Under the pieces are notes generated by a model. It was not told the DNA's origin. It did not search any database and saw only the letters and a list, made by a program, of their open reading frames with translations. This document shows positions 28,192 through 37,406 of a stretch of DNA of 64,000 bases, piece after piece. Each line of letters begins with the position of its first letter. Position 1 is the first letter of the stretch. The translations under genes were made by a program, and so were the position numbers. Origin of the DNA: an uncultured Flaviramulus sp. (GTDB lineage Bacteria > Bacteroidota > Bacteroidia > Flavobacteriales > Flavobacteriaceae); NCBI GenBank assembly GCA_947501105.1, contig CANMUP010000005.1, forward strand, positions 124,001 through 188,000, in the 5' to 3' direction.

Positions 28192-28355
28192 ATCCTTTAA
28201 TATTTACTACTCAAAGCCATCTTGTATGGTTTTTGTATAGTTTTTTTTAGCATAAAAAAGAAGCCGTAAAACTTAAATTTCATCACACAAGCACCTATAC
28301 ATTAAACCAAAATTCAAGAATTTCAACCTATTGAGTTTTGACTATTACTCATAAA

Positions 28356-28387
28356 AAAACCTTCGTAAATTAAATTACGAAGGTTTT
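28356..28387. terminator. Bidirectional-type hairpin terminator after trxB
   Basis: AAAACCTTCGTAA (28356-28368) and TTACGAAGGTTTT (28375-28387) form a perfect 13-bp stem with a 6-base loop, flanked by A-run and T-run. It lies 74 bases after the trxB stop on the minus strand. Confidence 0.82.
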
Positions 28388-28460
28388 ATATAATGCTCAT
28401 TTCTTAGCATCATTATAAATTAAATTAAAAAAGAGCTCAGGTTTATTTTCTGATTCTCTC

Positions 28461-29444
28461 TTAATTATAAGTTGAAGTTGAGACTTCAAAAGTTGAGTCT
28501 TTAGCTGCTAAATAACGTTCTGCATCAAGTGCCGCCATACAACCTGTACCCGCTGCGGTTACTGCTTGTCGGTAAACGTGATCAGCCGCATCTCCTGATA
28601 CAAAAACACCATCAATATTAGTCTTTGATGTACCTGGGACATCATTTATTATATACCCTGTTTCATCTAAATTTAAATAATCTTTAAAAATATCTGTATT
28701 TGGTTTGTGTCCTATTGCTACGAAAAAACCTGTTGCTGGAATATCATGCTTCTCATTGGTTTTATTATTAAATACACGTACACCAGTTACTACTTGTCCA
28801 TCTCCTAAAACTTCATCAGTTTCTGTATTGAATAATATCTCAATATTTTCTGTATTTTTTACTCTTGCTTCCATAATCTTTGAAGCCCTAAACTCATCTC
28901 GCCTTACCAACATGGTAACTTTTGTACATAGTTTAGATAAATAATGAGCTTCTTCACATGCTGAATCCCCTGCTCCTACAATAACCACTTCCTGGTTTCT
29001 GTAGAAAAACCCATCACAAACTGCGCAGGCACTTACTCCTCCTCCAAGTTTTAAATATTTTTGCTCAGATTCTAACCCTAAATATTTTGCTGAAGCTCCT
29101 GTTGATATAATAACAGTATCACAATGAATCTCTTTTTCACCATTCACCCACACTTTATGTACGTCTCCAGAAAAATCAACTTTAGTTATCCAACCATTTC
29201 TAACATCAGTTTCAAAACGTTCGGCTTGTTTTTGTAATTCCATCATCATCTCCGGTCCAGTAACACCGTCTGGATAGCCTGGGAAATTTTCAACTTCGTT
29301 AGTAGTTGTGAGTTGTCCACCTGGTTGAGTGCCTTGATACAAAACTGGAGACATATTAGCTCGTGCTGCATAAATAGCTGCTGTATATCCTGCAGGTCCC
29401 GAGCCTATAATTAAACATTTTACTTTTTCTATTACTTCTGACAT
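28461..29444 (-). CDS. trxB: Thioredoxin reductase
   Basis: This 327-residue flavoprotein has the FAD-binding motif IGSGPAGYTAA (about 13-23), the redox-active CAVCDG motif (about 137-142), a second nucleotide-binding VIVGAGDSACEEA segment (about 155-167) and the C-terminal GVFVSGDAADHVYRQAVTAAGTG-type FAD segment (about 275-297). It reduces thioredoxin with NADPH in the cytoplasm. Length is normal for the family. It has its own perfect TAnnTTTG element upstream (29465-29472) and a strong hairpin downstream, so it looks like a single housekeeping gene between two carbohydrate loci rather than part of either one. Confidence 0.96.
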   Translation of the reverse strand: MSEVIEKVKCLIIGSGPAGYTAAIYAARANMSPVLYQGTQPGGQLTTTNEVENFPGYPDGVTGPEMMMELQKQAERFETDVRNGWITKVDFSGDVHKVWVNGEKEIHCDTVIISTGASAKYLGLESEQKYLKLGGGVSACAVCDGFFYRNQEVVIVGAGDSACEEAHYLSKLCTKVTMLVRRDEFRASKIMEARVKNTENIEILFNTETDEVLGDGQVVTGVRVFNNKTNEKHDIPATGFFVAIGHKPNTDIFKDYLNLDETGYIINDVPGTSKTNIDGVFVSGDAADHVYRQAVTAAGTGCMAALDAERYLAAKDSTFEVSTSTYN

Positions 29445-29464
29445 ATTTTCAATATTTATACTAG

Positions 29465-29472
29465 CAAAAGTA
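29465..29472 (-). promoter_or_regulatory. trxB promoter -7 element
   Basis: The minus strand reads TACTTTTG, a perfect match to TAnnTTTG, the Bacteroidota -7 element. It is 20 bases upstream of the trxB ATG. A TTG about 33 bases further upstream is too far for the usual -33 spacing, so only the -7 part is supported. Confidence 0.5.
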
Positions 29473-29591
29473 GTTTTTTTGACTTAATGCTTACACAGAA
29501 GTTATCAACAGTTTTTATAAAAAGATAAGATTAATTTATAAAAGAGATTCTATTAATAGTTTAGCAATATTTTTTCTAAACAGAAAAATCT

Positions 29592-30329
29592 CTATAGTTT
29601 TTTAATTTTAATATTTCTATACCACACTTTATCTCTATGATCTTGTAACCCTATATGACCTGTGTGATATTTTCCGAAGCCTTTCCAATCTTTAAATTTA
29701 GATTTAGCAACCATTTTATCCCATTCATCACCATGAACTGGAAACTCAACTATTACTTTCCCATTTAATGATGCACTTCCTGTATTTGAGTTATGATCTA
29801 TCTTTATTACACATAAATTCCATTCGCCAGCAGGCTTACATACATCATGAGCTGGTTGTACCATATCATACAAAGCACCAGCTTGATGAAACTTTGGGTT
29901 TGCTTGTGCGTCTGGATGTCTTTCATTATCTAAAACTTGAATTTCTGGACCCGTTTGATAGGCTTCGGGATACGTTTCATCTTCAAAGATTCCCCAAAAA
30001 ATACCACTATTACCTCCTTCGGAAATCTTCCATTCCAGAGATAAAATAAAATTGGTAAACTTCTCCTTAGTAATAATGTTTTTCCCGTCTTCTTCTCCAG
30101 GGGTAAATGCCATAGCTCCATCTTCAATAGACCATTCAGAATATAGGCTATCAGACAAATATCCACGCCAACTATCTAAAGAAGATCCGTCAAAAAGAGT
30201 AATCCATTCATCTGTTATTTTTTTATCAAGAACTTTTACTTCATCTTTGTTTATAGATGTATTGCTTTTTTCTTGTTTACAAGAAACTATTATTAACAAC
30301 ACAAGTAATGTGCTAATTATCGATTTCAT
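29592..30329 (-). CDS. DUF1080 / 3-keto-disaccharide hydrolase family lipoprotein (minus arm)
   Basis: This 245-residue lipoprotein (lipobox IVSC, Cys about 17) matches the DUF1080 family (PF06439): the WITLFDGSSLDSWRGY start, the NFILSLEWKISEGGNSGIFWG strand pair and the C-terminal GHIGLQDHRDKVWYRNIKIKKL segment. The family is now linked to hydrolysis of 3-keto-glycosides. It sits 40 bases downstream of the GMC Tat-subunit gene, in the same order as its paralogue at 40946-41752 on the other arm. A periplasmic step cleaving the oxidised glycoside is inferred. The two paralogues differ a lot, so the arms are probably not a simple recent duplication. Confidence 0.85.
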   Translation of the reverse strand: MKSIISTLLVLLIIVSCKQEKSNTSINKDEVKVLDKKITDEWITLFDGSSLDSWRGYLSDSLYSEWSIEDGAMAFTPGEEDGKNIITKEKFTNFILSLEWKISEGGNSGIFWGIFEDETYPEAYQTGPEIQVLDNERHPDAQANPKFHQAGALYDMVQPAHDVCKPAGEWNLCVIKIDHNSNTGSASLNGKVIVEFPVHGDEWDKMVAKSKFKDWKGFGKYHTGHIGLQDHRDKVWYRNIKIKKL

Positions 30330-30369
30330 ATATATTAATTTTAAATATTTCTTATTGTTAAAAAATTGT

Positions 30370-31077
30370 TTAACTAATCAAATTCCCGTTGTCATCCCAT
30401 TTTGCAACATCTGATCTATTTGAGTTGTTAACACATTTAGCCAACCATTCTTCTTCGTATTTAAATCCATGCTTGTTTAAAATATGCTCAGGAACTCCAT
30501 CCCATACATTTGGTGTATTGCCTTTATATCCCAATTCTTCTATCCCTTTTTTTGAAGTATAATAACCCGTAAGCGTTAAATTTCGCATTCGAGTAAAAAA
30601 GGCTTCTCCTTGTTTCAATTCTGGTTTAGTTTCTTCTGATGGATACGCTATTAAATCACAAATATCAAATTGCTCTTCGTTTGTACAAACAATAAATTCC
30701 TTATTATATTTTTTATTGCTAAAACTATCTAACCACATAACACCTCCTCTTAAAGGAATTTGATGTGCTTCTATATCTCTAACTATAAAATCTATAAATT
30801 CTTTTACTTCAGCATCTGAAGCTGAATTATACTGATCGCTTTTAGGAAGTATTATATCACATAAAACTGCTATAGTTGAAAGTTCATGTTCATTGAAAAA
30901 ACTAGCTTCTAGTATTTCTTGGTCTCTTATCTTTTCTTTTTTAGTTCGCCCATATGGAGGTAATTCAGGAGTTTTAGGCAAATCGACTGGTTGTTCTGAT
31001 GGTGCACAGCTATTTACAGCTATTCCAGTAGCAACCGAGCCTAATAATATGGATTTAATACTATCTCGTCTTTTCAT
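30370..31077 (-). CDS. Gluconate 2-dehydrogenase subunit 3 family protein, Tat-type leader (minus arm)
   Basis: This 235-residue protein starts MKRRDSIKSILLG, a twin-arginine leader, ending in a possible lipobox (VNSC, about residue 24). The core (about 55-200) contains the LCDIILPKSDQYNSASDAEVKEF-type region of the gluconate 2-dehydrogenase subunit 3 family (PF13618). Such small subunits partner with GMC flavoproteins that have no signal of their own and carry them across the membrane by Tat. The gene lies 11 bases after the GMC gene stop, so partnership is strongly suggested. Its counterpart on the plus arm (40319-40933) is in the same arrangement. Confidence 0.85.
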   Translation of the reverse strand: MKRRDSIKSILLGSVATGIAVNSCAPSEQPVDLPKTPELPPYGRTKKEKIRDQEILEASFFNEHELSTIAVLCDIILPKSDQYNSASDAEVKEFIDFIVRDIEAHQIPLRGGVMWLDSFSNKKYNKEFIVCTNEEQFDICDLIAYPSEETKPELKQGEAFFTRMRNLTLTGYYTSKKGIEELGYKGNTPNVWDGVPEHILNKHGFKYEEEWLAKCVNNSNRSDVAKWDDNGNLIS

Positions 31078-31088
31078 CTCTCAATTAG

Positions 31089-32807
31089 CTAAATATTTTG
31101 TTTTTTCAATTCACTTACAATATAATCACAAGTACGCCATGACAGTGCTAAAATTGTCCATGTTGGGTTTTTGTCTGCTTGTGACACAAAAGGACCAGCA
31201 TCAACAATAAATACATTATCTACATCATGCAATTGTTGATACTTATTGGTAACTGATTTTTTAGAATCATTCCCCATTCTTGTCGTTCCTACTTCATGAA
31301 TAATTCTTCCTGGTGCTAATAAGCCATAGTCATCTCCCTTATTTGGCGTTTCTCCTAAAACTTGTGCTCCCATGCCATCAAAAATCTCCTCGAATGTTTG
31401 ATGCATATGTTTTGCTTGTGATTTTTCATGTTTACTCCAGTTATAATTAAATCTTAATACAGGAATTCCCCATTCATCAACTACATTAGGGTCTATTTCA
31501 CAGTAATTACTTTCCATAGCAATACTTTCTCCTCTTCCAGCTAACCAAATTAAAGATCCATAGAATTTTTTAATATCTTCTCTCAATTGATTGCCATAAC
31601 CTCCAACCTTACCTCCAATAAATTCGTTTAAAATATTAGGATTAAAACCAAACCCATAAGCTGGCATACCTAAACCTCCCCCAATCTCAATATGATATCC
31701 TCTTGGGAAATTTAGCTTTTTGTTATTACCCCACCATGGCGTATAAACATGCATTCCTCCAACACCATCTTCATTATAGGTTTCTCTATTCATCAACTCT
31801 GGAATAAAAGCAGCTCTACCTGCCCCAGTTGAATCATGCAAATACCTACCTACTAAACCACTACTATTTCCTAAACCATCAGGATGAGATTTACTTTTAG
31901 AGTTAAGTAAAATTCTAGCAGTACTACATGCTGAAGCTGCTAAAACAACAACTTTTGCATTTAATTTATATTCTTTTCTATCAATTTTATTGATAAAAAT
32001 AACTCCAGTGGCTTTACCAGAATCATTTGTAACAACCTCTCTAACCATAGAATCTGTATAAAGCTTTATTTGTCCTCCAGATTTTTGAGCAGGAAATATT
32101 AAACACGATCCTGAAGAGAAATCAGCATAGGCACTACATGATCTATTACATTGACCACAATAAAAACAAACCCCTCTATTCTCGTTAATTGGTTTAGTTA
32201 ATATCGATAAACGCGCAGGATAAACCGGCACATTTGCTTTTCGTGCTCCTTTAATATAATACATTTCATGTAGCCTTGGTTTAGGCGCAGGTAAAAAGTA
32301 TCCATCAGGGTCATTTGGTAGGTTTTCATTACTTCCAAAAACACCAATAAGTTTATCTACTTTATCATAATAAGGCTTAACGTCGTTATAGGAAATTGGC
32401 CAATCGTCACCTAGACCATCTATACTTTTTCTTTTAAAATCTAAAGGTCCAAATCTTAAAGAAATTCTTCCCCAATGGTTTGTTCTCCCACCAAGCATTC
32501 TAGATCTAAACCAGTCAAATTTCGTTCCTTGGTTTCTAGTATAAGGCTCTCCTTCTATTTCCCATCCACCATAAGCTGCATCAAAATCGCCAAATGCTCT
32601 AGACGATGAAGCTCCTCTTCTAGGAGACTCATAAGGCCATCTTAATTGAGTACGCGTATTAGGATCAGCTGGGTCATAAAATGGTCCTGCTTCAATAACT
32701 GCTATGTTTAAACCTGCTTCTGAAAGTATTTTAGTAGCCATTCCACCTCCAGCTCCAGAGCCAACTATAATAACATCAAAAGTTTCTGGCGATTCTTTTA
32801 TTTGCAT
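31089..32807 (-). CDS. GMC-family FAD-dependent sugar dehydrogenase, catalytic subunit (minus arm)
   Basis: I choose the ATG at 32807 (572 residues) over the GTG immediately before it. The FAD-binding motif DVIIVGSGAGGGMAT lies at about 13-27, and the C-terminal GMC region (HEVGTTRMG, then NVFIVDAGPFVSQADKNPTW) at about 500-550. A cysteine cluster at about C214, C217, C220 and C224 contains the C-X5-C-X3-C spacing known for the [3Fe-4S] site of bacterial FAD-glucose dehydrogenases, with one extra Cys. It has no signal peptide and should be exported with the Tat subunit. The probable role is oxidation of a sugar or glycoside hydroxyl, at C3 by analogy with DUF1080-linked systems. An ATT repeat lies in its leader. 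Confidence 0.88.
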   Translation of the reverse strand: MQIKESPETFDVIIVGSGAGGGMATKILSEAGLNIAVIEAGPFYDPADPNTRTQLRWPYESPRRGASSSRAFGDFDAAYGGWEIEGEPYTRNQGTKFDWFRSRMLGGRTNHWGRISLRFGPLDFKRKSIDGLGDDWPISYNDVKPYYDKVDKLIGVFGSNENLPNDPDGYFLPAPKPRLHEMYYIKGARKANVPVYPARLSILTKPINENRGVCFYCGQCNRSCSAYADFSSGSCLIFPAQKSGGQIKLYTDSMVREVVTNDSGKATGVIFINKIDRKEYKLNAKVVVLAASACSTARILLNSKSKSHPDGLGNSSGLVGRYLHDSTGAGRAAFIPELMNRETYNEDGVGGMHVYTPWWGNNKKLNFPRGYHIEIGGGLGMPAYGFGFNPNILNEFIGGKVGGYGNQLREDIKKFYGSLIWLAGRGESIAMESNYCEIDPNVVDEWGIPVLRFNYNWSKHEKSQAKHMHQTFEEIFDGMGAQVLGETPNKGDDYGLLAPGRIIHEVGTTRMGNDSKKSVTNKYQQLHDVDNVFIVDAGPFVSQADKNPTWTILALSWRTCDYIVSELKKQNI

Positions 32808-32820
32808 CACTCTTTTATTG

Positions 32821-32838
32821 AATAATAATAATAATAAT
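32821..32838 (-). repeat. Trinucleotide microsatellite (six AAT units) in the leader of the minus-arm GMC gene
   Basis: Six perfect AAT units lie 13 bases upstream of the GMC start codon, within a gap of only 38 bases to the upstream gene's stop. On the mRNA it reads ATT repeats between the two genes, where length change could shift spacing or local structure. Confidence 0.8.
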
Positions 32839-32845
32839 TAATTAT

Positions 32846-33898
32846 TTAGAGGCCTAGTATTTTTTTTAATTGCTCCTTATCAGTTTCATTTCCTGCAAAA
32901 TCATCAAAACTTCTTTCGGCTGCTTCAATAATATGTTTCTGTATAAAAGGCGCTCCTTCTCTTGCTCCTTGGTTAGAAGATTTTATACAACACTCCCATT
33001 CCATAACCGCCCAAACATCACAGGCATACTTTGTTAGTTTTGAAAATATCCTTTTAAAATCTACTTGACCATCTCCTAATGATCTAAAGCGTCCTGCTCT
33101 ATCTTTCCAATCAGTATATCCTCCATAAACACCTTGTTTACCTGTTGGGTTAAATTCAGCATCTTTTACGTGAAATGATTTAATATGTTCGTGATAAAAA
33201 TCAATGAAAGCCAGATAATCTAATTGTTGCAATACAAAATGTGATGGATCATACAGAATATTAACTCGTTTATGATTTCCTGTTGCTTCTAAGAAGCGTT
33301 CAAAAGAAATTCCATCATGTAAATCTTCACCAGGATGAATCTCATAGCATACATCTACTCCAACTTCATCAAAATGATTTAAAATAGGTAACCAGCGGTT
33401 AGCTAATTCTTTAAAACCCATTTCTACCAATCCGTTAGGGCGTTGTGGCCACGGATACATAGTGTGCCACATTAAAGCTCCTGAAAAAGTTGCATGAGCA
33501 TTTAAACCTAGCCTTCCACTTGCTGTTCCCGATTTTTTCACAAAATCTATAGCCCATTCTGTTCTTGCCTTTGGATTGTTTCTAACTGATTCTGGAGCAA
33601 AACCATCAAACATGGTATCGTAAGCAGGATTTACTGCGACTAACTGTCCTTGTAAATGGGTTGAAAGCTCGGTTATTTCTAAGCCATATGATTCTACTTT
33701 GCCTTTTAGCTCATCACAATAGGTTTGGCTTTCCGAAGCCTTATTAATATCAATTAAGCTAGATTCCCAAGTTGGGATTTGTATACCTTTATACCCTAAA
33801 TCTGCAGCCCATTTACACATTTCATCAAGGGAATTAAATGGTGCTTCATTACCAGCAAATTGTGCTAAAAAAACAGCAGGTCCTTTTATTGTTTTCAT
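32846..33898 (-). CDS. Sugar phosphate isomerase/epimerase-like TIM-barrel protein, cytoplasmic
   Basis: This 350-residue protein belongs to the xylose isomerase-like TIM-barrel superfamily (AP endonuclease 2 fold). Visible metal-site type segments are VCYEIHPGEDLHDG (about 185-198), NILYDPSHFVLQQLDY (about 213-228) and FHVKDAEFNP (about 245-254), then VMEWECCIKSS near residue 305. There is no signal peptide. It is found between a Gfo/Idh dehydrogenase and a GMC oxidoreductase, a combination common in Bacteroidota loci that handle keto-sugars. It likely isomerises or epimerises a sugar produced by its neighbours. The precise substrate is not readable. Confidence 0.85.
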   Translation of the reverse strand: MKTIKGPAVFLAQFAGNEAPFNSLDEMCKWAADLGYKGIQIPTWESSLIDINKASESQTYCDELKGKVESYGLEITELSTHLQGQLVAVNPAYDTMFDGFAPESVRNNPKARTEWAIDFVKKSGTASGRLGLNAHATFSGALMWHTMYPWPQRPNGLVEMGFKELANRWLPILNHFDEVGVDVCYEIHPGEDLHDGISFERFLEATGNHKRVNILYDPSHFVLQQLDYLAFIDFYHEHIKSFHVKDAEFNPTGKQGVYGGYTDWKDRAGRFRSLGDGQVDFKRIFSKLTKYACDVWAVMEWECCIKSSNQGAREGAPFIQKHIIEAAERSFDDFAGNETDKEQLKKILGL

Positions 33899-33972
33899 CT
33901 ATTAGTTTTATTTTTTAATTGGGCCAGATACAATTCGCCAATTATCATGGCTAATTTCATACTTATCTTGCT

Positions 33973-35106
33973 CTAAATATCTAGCCAAACATTCCCTGAC
34001 TTATGAGATTCAACACATTTTTCTATAAATTTCATACCACGTACACCGTCATTCATTGTTGGATATTCTCCACTATCATAGGCTTGTTTTCTAATTGCTT
34101 TTGCTACACCATAATAAATATTCCCCATTGAATCGAATATACCTTCAGGATGTCCTGGCGGTAATTTAGTTCCATTTAACGAAACTTCTCCATTATAAGC
34201 ATGACCAGGTTTTAATACTTGTAAAGGTTTATCATCCGTTAAGTAATATAGATAATTTGGGTTTTCTTGTTTCCAATTAAAGCCTCCTTTTGTTCCGTAA
34301 ATTTTTACTTCTAGCCCATTTTCTTCACCTGTAGCAATTTGGCTTGACCGTATAACACCTTTTACATATTCTGAAAAACGTATTAATATGGTTCCATCAA
34401 CATCCAATTGATTGTCTTCATACCTTGTATTAAGATCTGCTAAAACAGATTTAACCTCTAATCCCGTTAAATATTCTGCCATATTAAAAGCATGTGTTCC
34501 AATATCTCCAACACAGCTACTTATCCCAGCTTTTTTAGGATCTAAGCGCCATATTGTTTTTCGTAATTCTTTATCTAATAGTATAGGATTTATCCATCCT
34601 TGGTAATACTGAATATCAACTTTTTGTACTTCGCCTATTACTCCTGATTGAATCATTTCGCGCATTTGGCGAATTATAGGATAGCCTGTATATGTATAAG
34701 TTACTGCAAAAATCGTATTTGATTTCTCTAGTGCGCTTTCTAAAATCTTAGCCTCAGCAAGTGTGGTAGTTAATGGCTTTTCGCATATAACATGAAACCC
34801 ATTTTCAATCAACTTTTTTGCCATAGGAAAATGCAAGAAATTTGGTGTTAATACTGAAACTACTTCTATTCTTTCAGATTCTGGAAGTTTTAATTCTTCT
34901 TCAATAAACGTATCAAAATCAATATAAATACGGTTTTCAGGTAACCCTAATTTTTGTGCAAAACTTATATTTTCTTCCCATTTGGGGTTAAAAACACCGC
35001 CTACTATTTGATATTTATCATACATTGAAGAGGCTACTCTGTGTAATACACCTATAAGTGAATCTCCACCACCTCCAAGTATTCCTAATCTAATTTTTTC
35101 TGACAT
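33973..35106 (-). CDS. Gfo/Idh/MocA family NAD(P)-dependent oxidoreductase, cytoplasmic
   Basis: This 377-residue protein has a Rossmann start with LGILGGGGDSLIG (about 7-19) and the family's VICEKPLTTTLAEA motif (about 94-107), with the catalytic Lys in EKP. GDIGTHAFNMAEYLTGL (about 195-211) is the substrate-binding region with a candidate catalytic His. No signal peptide is present, so it works in the cytoplasm, unlike the two Tat-exported relatives on the plus arm. It lies 23 bases after the MFS transporter gene. A plausible job is NAD(H)-linked reduction of an imported keto-sugar or oxidation of the sugar. Substrate unknown. Confidence 0.88.
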   Translation of the reverse strand: MSEKIRLGILGGGGDSLIGVLHRVASSMYDKYQIVGGVFNPKWEENISFAQKLGLPENRIYIDFDTFIEEELKLPESERIEVVSVLTPNFLHFPMAKKLIENGFHVICEKPLTTTLAEAKILESALEKSNTIFAVTYTYTGYPIIRQMREMIQSGVIGEVQKVDIQYYQGWINPILLDKELRKTIWRLDPKKAGISSCVGDIGTHAFNMAEYLTGLEVKSVLADLNTRYEDNQLDVDGTILIRFSEYVKGVIRSSQIATGEENGLEVKIYGTKGGFNWKQENPNYLYYLTDDKPLQVLKPGHAYNGEVSLNGTKLPPGHPEGIFDSMGNIYYGVAKAIRKQAYDSGEYPTMNDGVRGMKFIEKCVESHKSGNVWLDI

Positions 35107-35129
35107 TATTCTTCTTTTATATTAGGAAG

Positions 35130-36293
35130 TTAAACAGTTTTTCGTTTTTTCATGTAGATATTCAATCCTAAAAATGCTACAATTAATATAGCAGGTAAAA
35201 TTGACATTGTCCTTAAGGCCTCTGTAGCGTTGGCATCATCCATAAGTTTTCCCATAATTGGCAACACTATTGAAACTGAAAACATACCAGCTCCACCCAT
35301 AATAGAAAGTCCCAAAGCACCAGTTTCAGGTAAATATTCAGCAACAAAGCCTAGCATTGTTGGCCAGAAAAAAGTAACGCCAACTGCAAAAACCGCAGCA
35401 GCAACAAACGTCATTCCTCCACTAGTAATGGTTAACAACCAAAGACCAATAAAAGTAAATATAGCAGAATACAATAACATACCCGAAGGGCTTAATTTAT
35501 GAACTACTTGACCAGCAGATAACCTACCTAAAGCCATAATACCATTTATAAAAGCCAAGACCAATAATGGTGCGGCAACCGAAGTTTTTAATAAAGATTC
35601 TATCCGTTGTGTTGTCCCTAATTCTGATGCTGCAGTAAGAAACATACAAAGCATCATAAATAAGAATAATGGGTTTAATATACTTTTAAACATCTTCTTA
35701 TTACTAATTCCTAGTTGCACACGTTCTGTTACAGGGAATTTTTGTCCAAAAAACATTATACCATATATTATTAATGGAATAAATAACGTTGCCACCATTA
35801 CTTGCCATGACAATCCCATGACATCCATAACTAACCACGCCACTAAAGAGCCAATTACAATACCTCCTGGAAACCATACATGAAACCTATTAAGCATTTT
35901 GGTTTTACTATCTGGATACATTGATGCTACCAAAGGGTTTAATGCCGCTTCCACCATACCATTACCAATACCTACAAATAGCGTAGCTATAAAAAGAGAG
36001 GTCATAGAATCAGCCATAATTGTCAATGCAATTCCTATGGCATGTGTAAAAAAAGCAATCCAAGTAATTTTTTTAATTCCTAGAAAATCAACTAATGGCC
36101 CACCAATTATCATTGCAATTGTAAACCCAAAAAAAGCAGGTGCAAAAGCGTAACCAAGCTGTTCTAAAGTTAATCCAACACCTTCTGGCCCAAAAACTGT
36201 TTCTAATTTTGCTCTTATAGCGAAAGTCATTGATGTAGTAATTAAAGCAAGGCAACTTGCTAAAAAGAGCTTGTTTTTATTAATATTTTCCAT
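35130..36293 (-). CDS. MFS sugar transporter
   Basis: This 387-residue protein is almost wholly hydrophobic, with about 12 predicted membrane helices. The loop between helices 2 and 3 (GGPLVDFLGIKKITW, about 65-79) fits the conserved MFS loop, and LNRFHVWFPGGIVIGSLVAW (about 133-152) is like that in the FucP-type sugar:proton symporters. It sits 21 bases after the TIM-barrel lipoprotein gene and 23 before the Gfo/Idh gene. I infer uptake of the periplasmic product of the sugar oxidation pathway across the inner membrane. It is not related to the GPH carrier of the laminarin region beyond superfamily. Confidence 0.83.
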   Translation of the reverse strand: MENINKNKLFLASCLALITTSMTFAIRAKLETVFGPEGVGLTLEQLGYAFAPAFFGFTIAMIIGGPLVDFLGIKKITWIAFFTHAIGIALTIMADSMTSLFIATLFVGIGNGMVEAALNPLVASMYPDSKTKMLNRFHVWFPGGIVIGSLVAWLVMDVMGLSWQVMVATLFIPLIIYGIMFFGQKFPVTERVQLGISNKKMFKSILNPLFLFMMLCMFLTAASELGTTQRIESLLKTSVAAPLLVLAFINGIMALGRLSAGQVVHKLSPSGMLLYSAIFTFIGLWLLTITSGGMTFVAAAVFAVGVTFFWPTMLGFVAEYLPETGALGLSIMGGAGMFSVSIVLPIMGKLMDDANATEALRTMSILPAILIVAFLGLNIYMKKRKTV

Positions 36294-36314
36294 TATTATT
36301 TGGTTTAGTTAGTT

Positions 36315-37280
36315 TTATTTTGAAAGTTGTTTCCCAACTTGTAGTAACAAGTTTTTAGTAGCAATAATACCATCTTTTTCACTCAACCTACTTCCTTCAT
36401 ATTCTATACCTATATAACCCGAGTAACCTGCGTCTTTTACTGTTTGTAGTATTCTTGAGTAATCAATTACTGTTTCATTCCCATTTTCATCAAAATCATA
36501 CGATTTTGCACTTACTGCTTTAGCATAAGGCATTAATTCTTTAACTCCTATATATTTATCGTATTCCTCTTCGCAACCACCATCTTTATGTTTAATACAA
36601 AAATTTCCGAAATCTGGTAGCGTACCACAATTAGTCATATTTACTTTTGCCATAACGCTTGCTAGCCACTGACCATTTGAAGTATACCCTCCATGATTTT
36701 CTACCAAGACATTAATGCCTTGTGTTTGTGCATATTCAGACAATTTTGTTAAGCCAACAACAGCCTGATTCATAACCTCATCATAAGTTCCTTCTCCGTG
36801 AGCATTAACTCTAATTGAATGACAACCTAGTGTTTTTGCTGCATCTACCCATTTTTTATGGTTCTCTATTGCTGTATTTAAATGATTTTCATCATTACTA
36901 GCCAAATTACCTTCGCCATCAATCATTATTAATAAATTTTTCACTCCGTGTTTTTCGCTCTCGGCTTTCAGCTTTTTAACTACTTCATCAATACCTAATT
37001 CTTCAACTTCTTTTTTATACAAACCGCTAACATATTCAATAGCTTCAAAACCTAAATCGTGAGCTTCTTTAGCAAAATCAAATGGACTTACCTCACCGCT
37101 TTTAAATTTTTTATGCAAAGACCATTGCGCTAAGGAAATATTAAAAAACATAGGTTGTTCGACTTTTTTAGTTACAGCTGGAGTAGCCTCTTCTTTAGTT
37201 TTCTTGCAAGCAAAGGAAACAAGTACTAGCAATACAATAATTACTTTAGTAATATTATTAATTGACGATTTTATATTCAT
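36315..37280 (-). CDS. TIM-barrel sugar isomerase/epimerase-like lipoprotein
   Basis: This 321-residue lipoprotein (lipobox SFAC, Cys about 25) has the xylose isomerase-like TIM-barrel fold: FNISLAQWSLHKKF (about 46-59), NVLVENHGGYTSNG (about 190-203), GTLPDFGNFC (about 218-227) and YIGIEYEGSR (about 291-300), which carry likely metal ligands. The signal makes it a membrane-anchored periplasmic protein, in contrast to its cytoplasmic neighbour at 32846-33898. It is the first gene downstream of the AraC regulator on the minus arm. Such lipidated isomerase-like proteins often accompany GMC and DUF1080 genes. The reaction is unknown. Confidence 0.83.
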   Translation of the reverse strand: MNIKSSINNITKVIIVLLVLVSFACKKTKEEATPAVTKKVEQPMFFNISLAQWSLHKKFKSGEVSPFDFAKEAHDLGFEAIEYVSGLYKKEVEELGIDEVVKKLKAESEKHGVKNLLIMIDGEGNLASNDENHLNTAIENHKKWVDAAKTLGCHSIRVNAHGEGTYDEVMNQAVVGLTKLSEYAQTQGINVLVENHGGYTSNGQWLASVMAKVNMTNCGTLPDFGNFCIKHKDGGCEEEYDKYIGVKELMPYAKAVSAKSYDFDENGNETVIDYSRILQTVKDAGYSGYIGIEYEGSRLSEKDGIIATKNLLLQVGKQLSK

Positions 37281-37406
37281 GATTAGTTATTATTTGATTA
37301 AACAATGAAACCTAGTTAACAACGTGAATATAAATATTAGAACTTAAAGCAATGTGTATTTTTATTCAGTGAAAGAATTTAAACAATTTTTAATCTTTGT
37401 ATTTTA

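Larger units (their letters stand above)
28155..28460. promoter_or_regulatory. 306-bp intergenic region between the PUL regulator and trxB
   Basis: The part near the regulator start (28155-28340) should contain its promoter; no perfect TAnnTTTG is seen. An inverted copy of the box core (TACCACAA, 28184-28191) lies 30 bases upstream of the GTG start. The part near trxB holds the hairpin at 28356-28387. I see no coding frame. Confidence 0.55.

Noticed and set aside
33899-33975. A short minus-strand frame in and before the gap between the TIM-barrel gene and the Gfo/Idh gene reads like a protein tail (YEISHDNWRIVSGPIKK)
   Set aside because: It is open for only about 30 codons, has no start codon or ribosome site, and partly overlaps the Gfo/Idh end. 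In AT-rich DNA this length can arise by chance; a decayed gene remnant cannot be shown.
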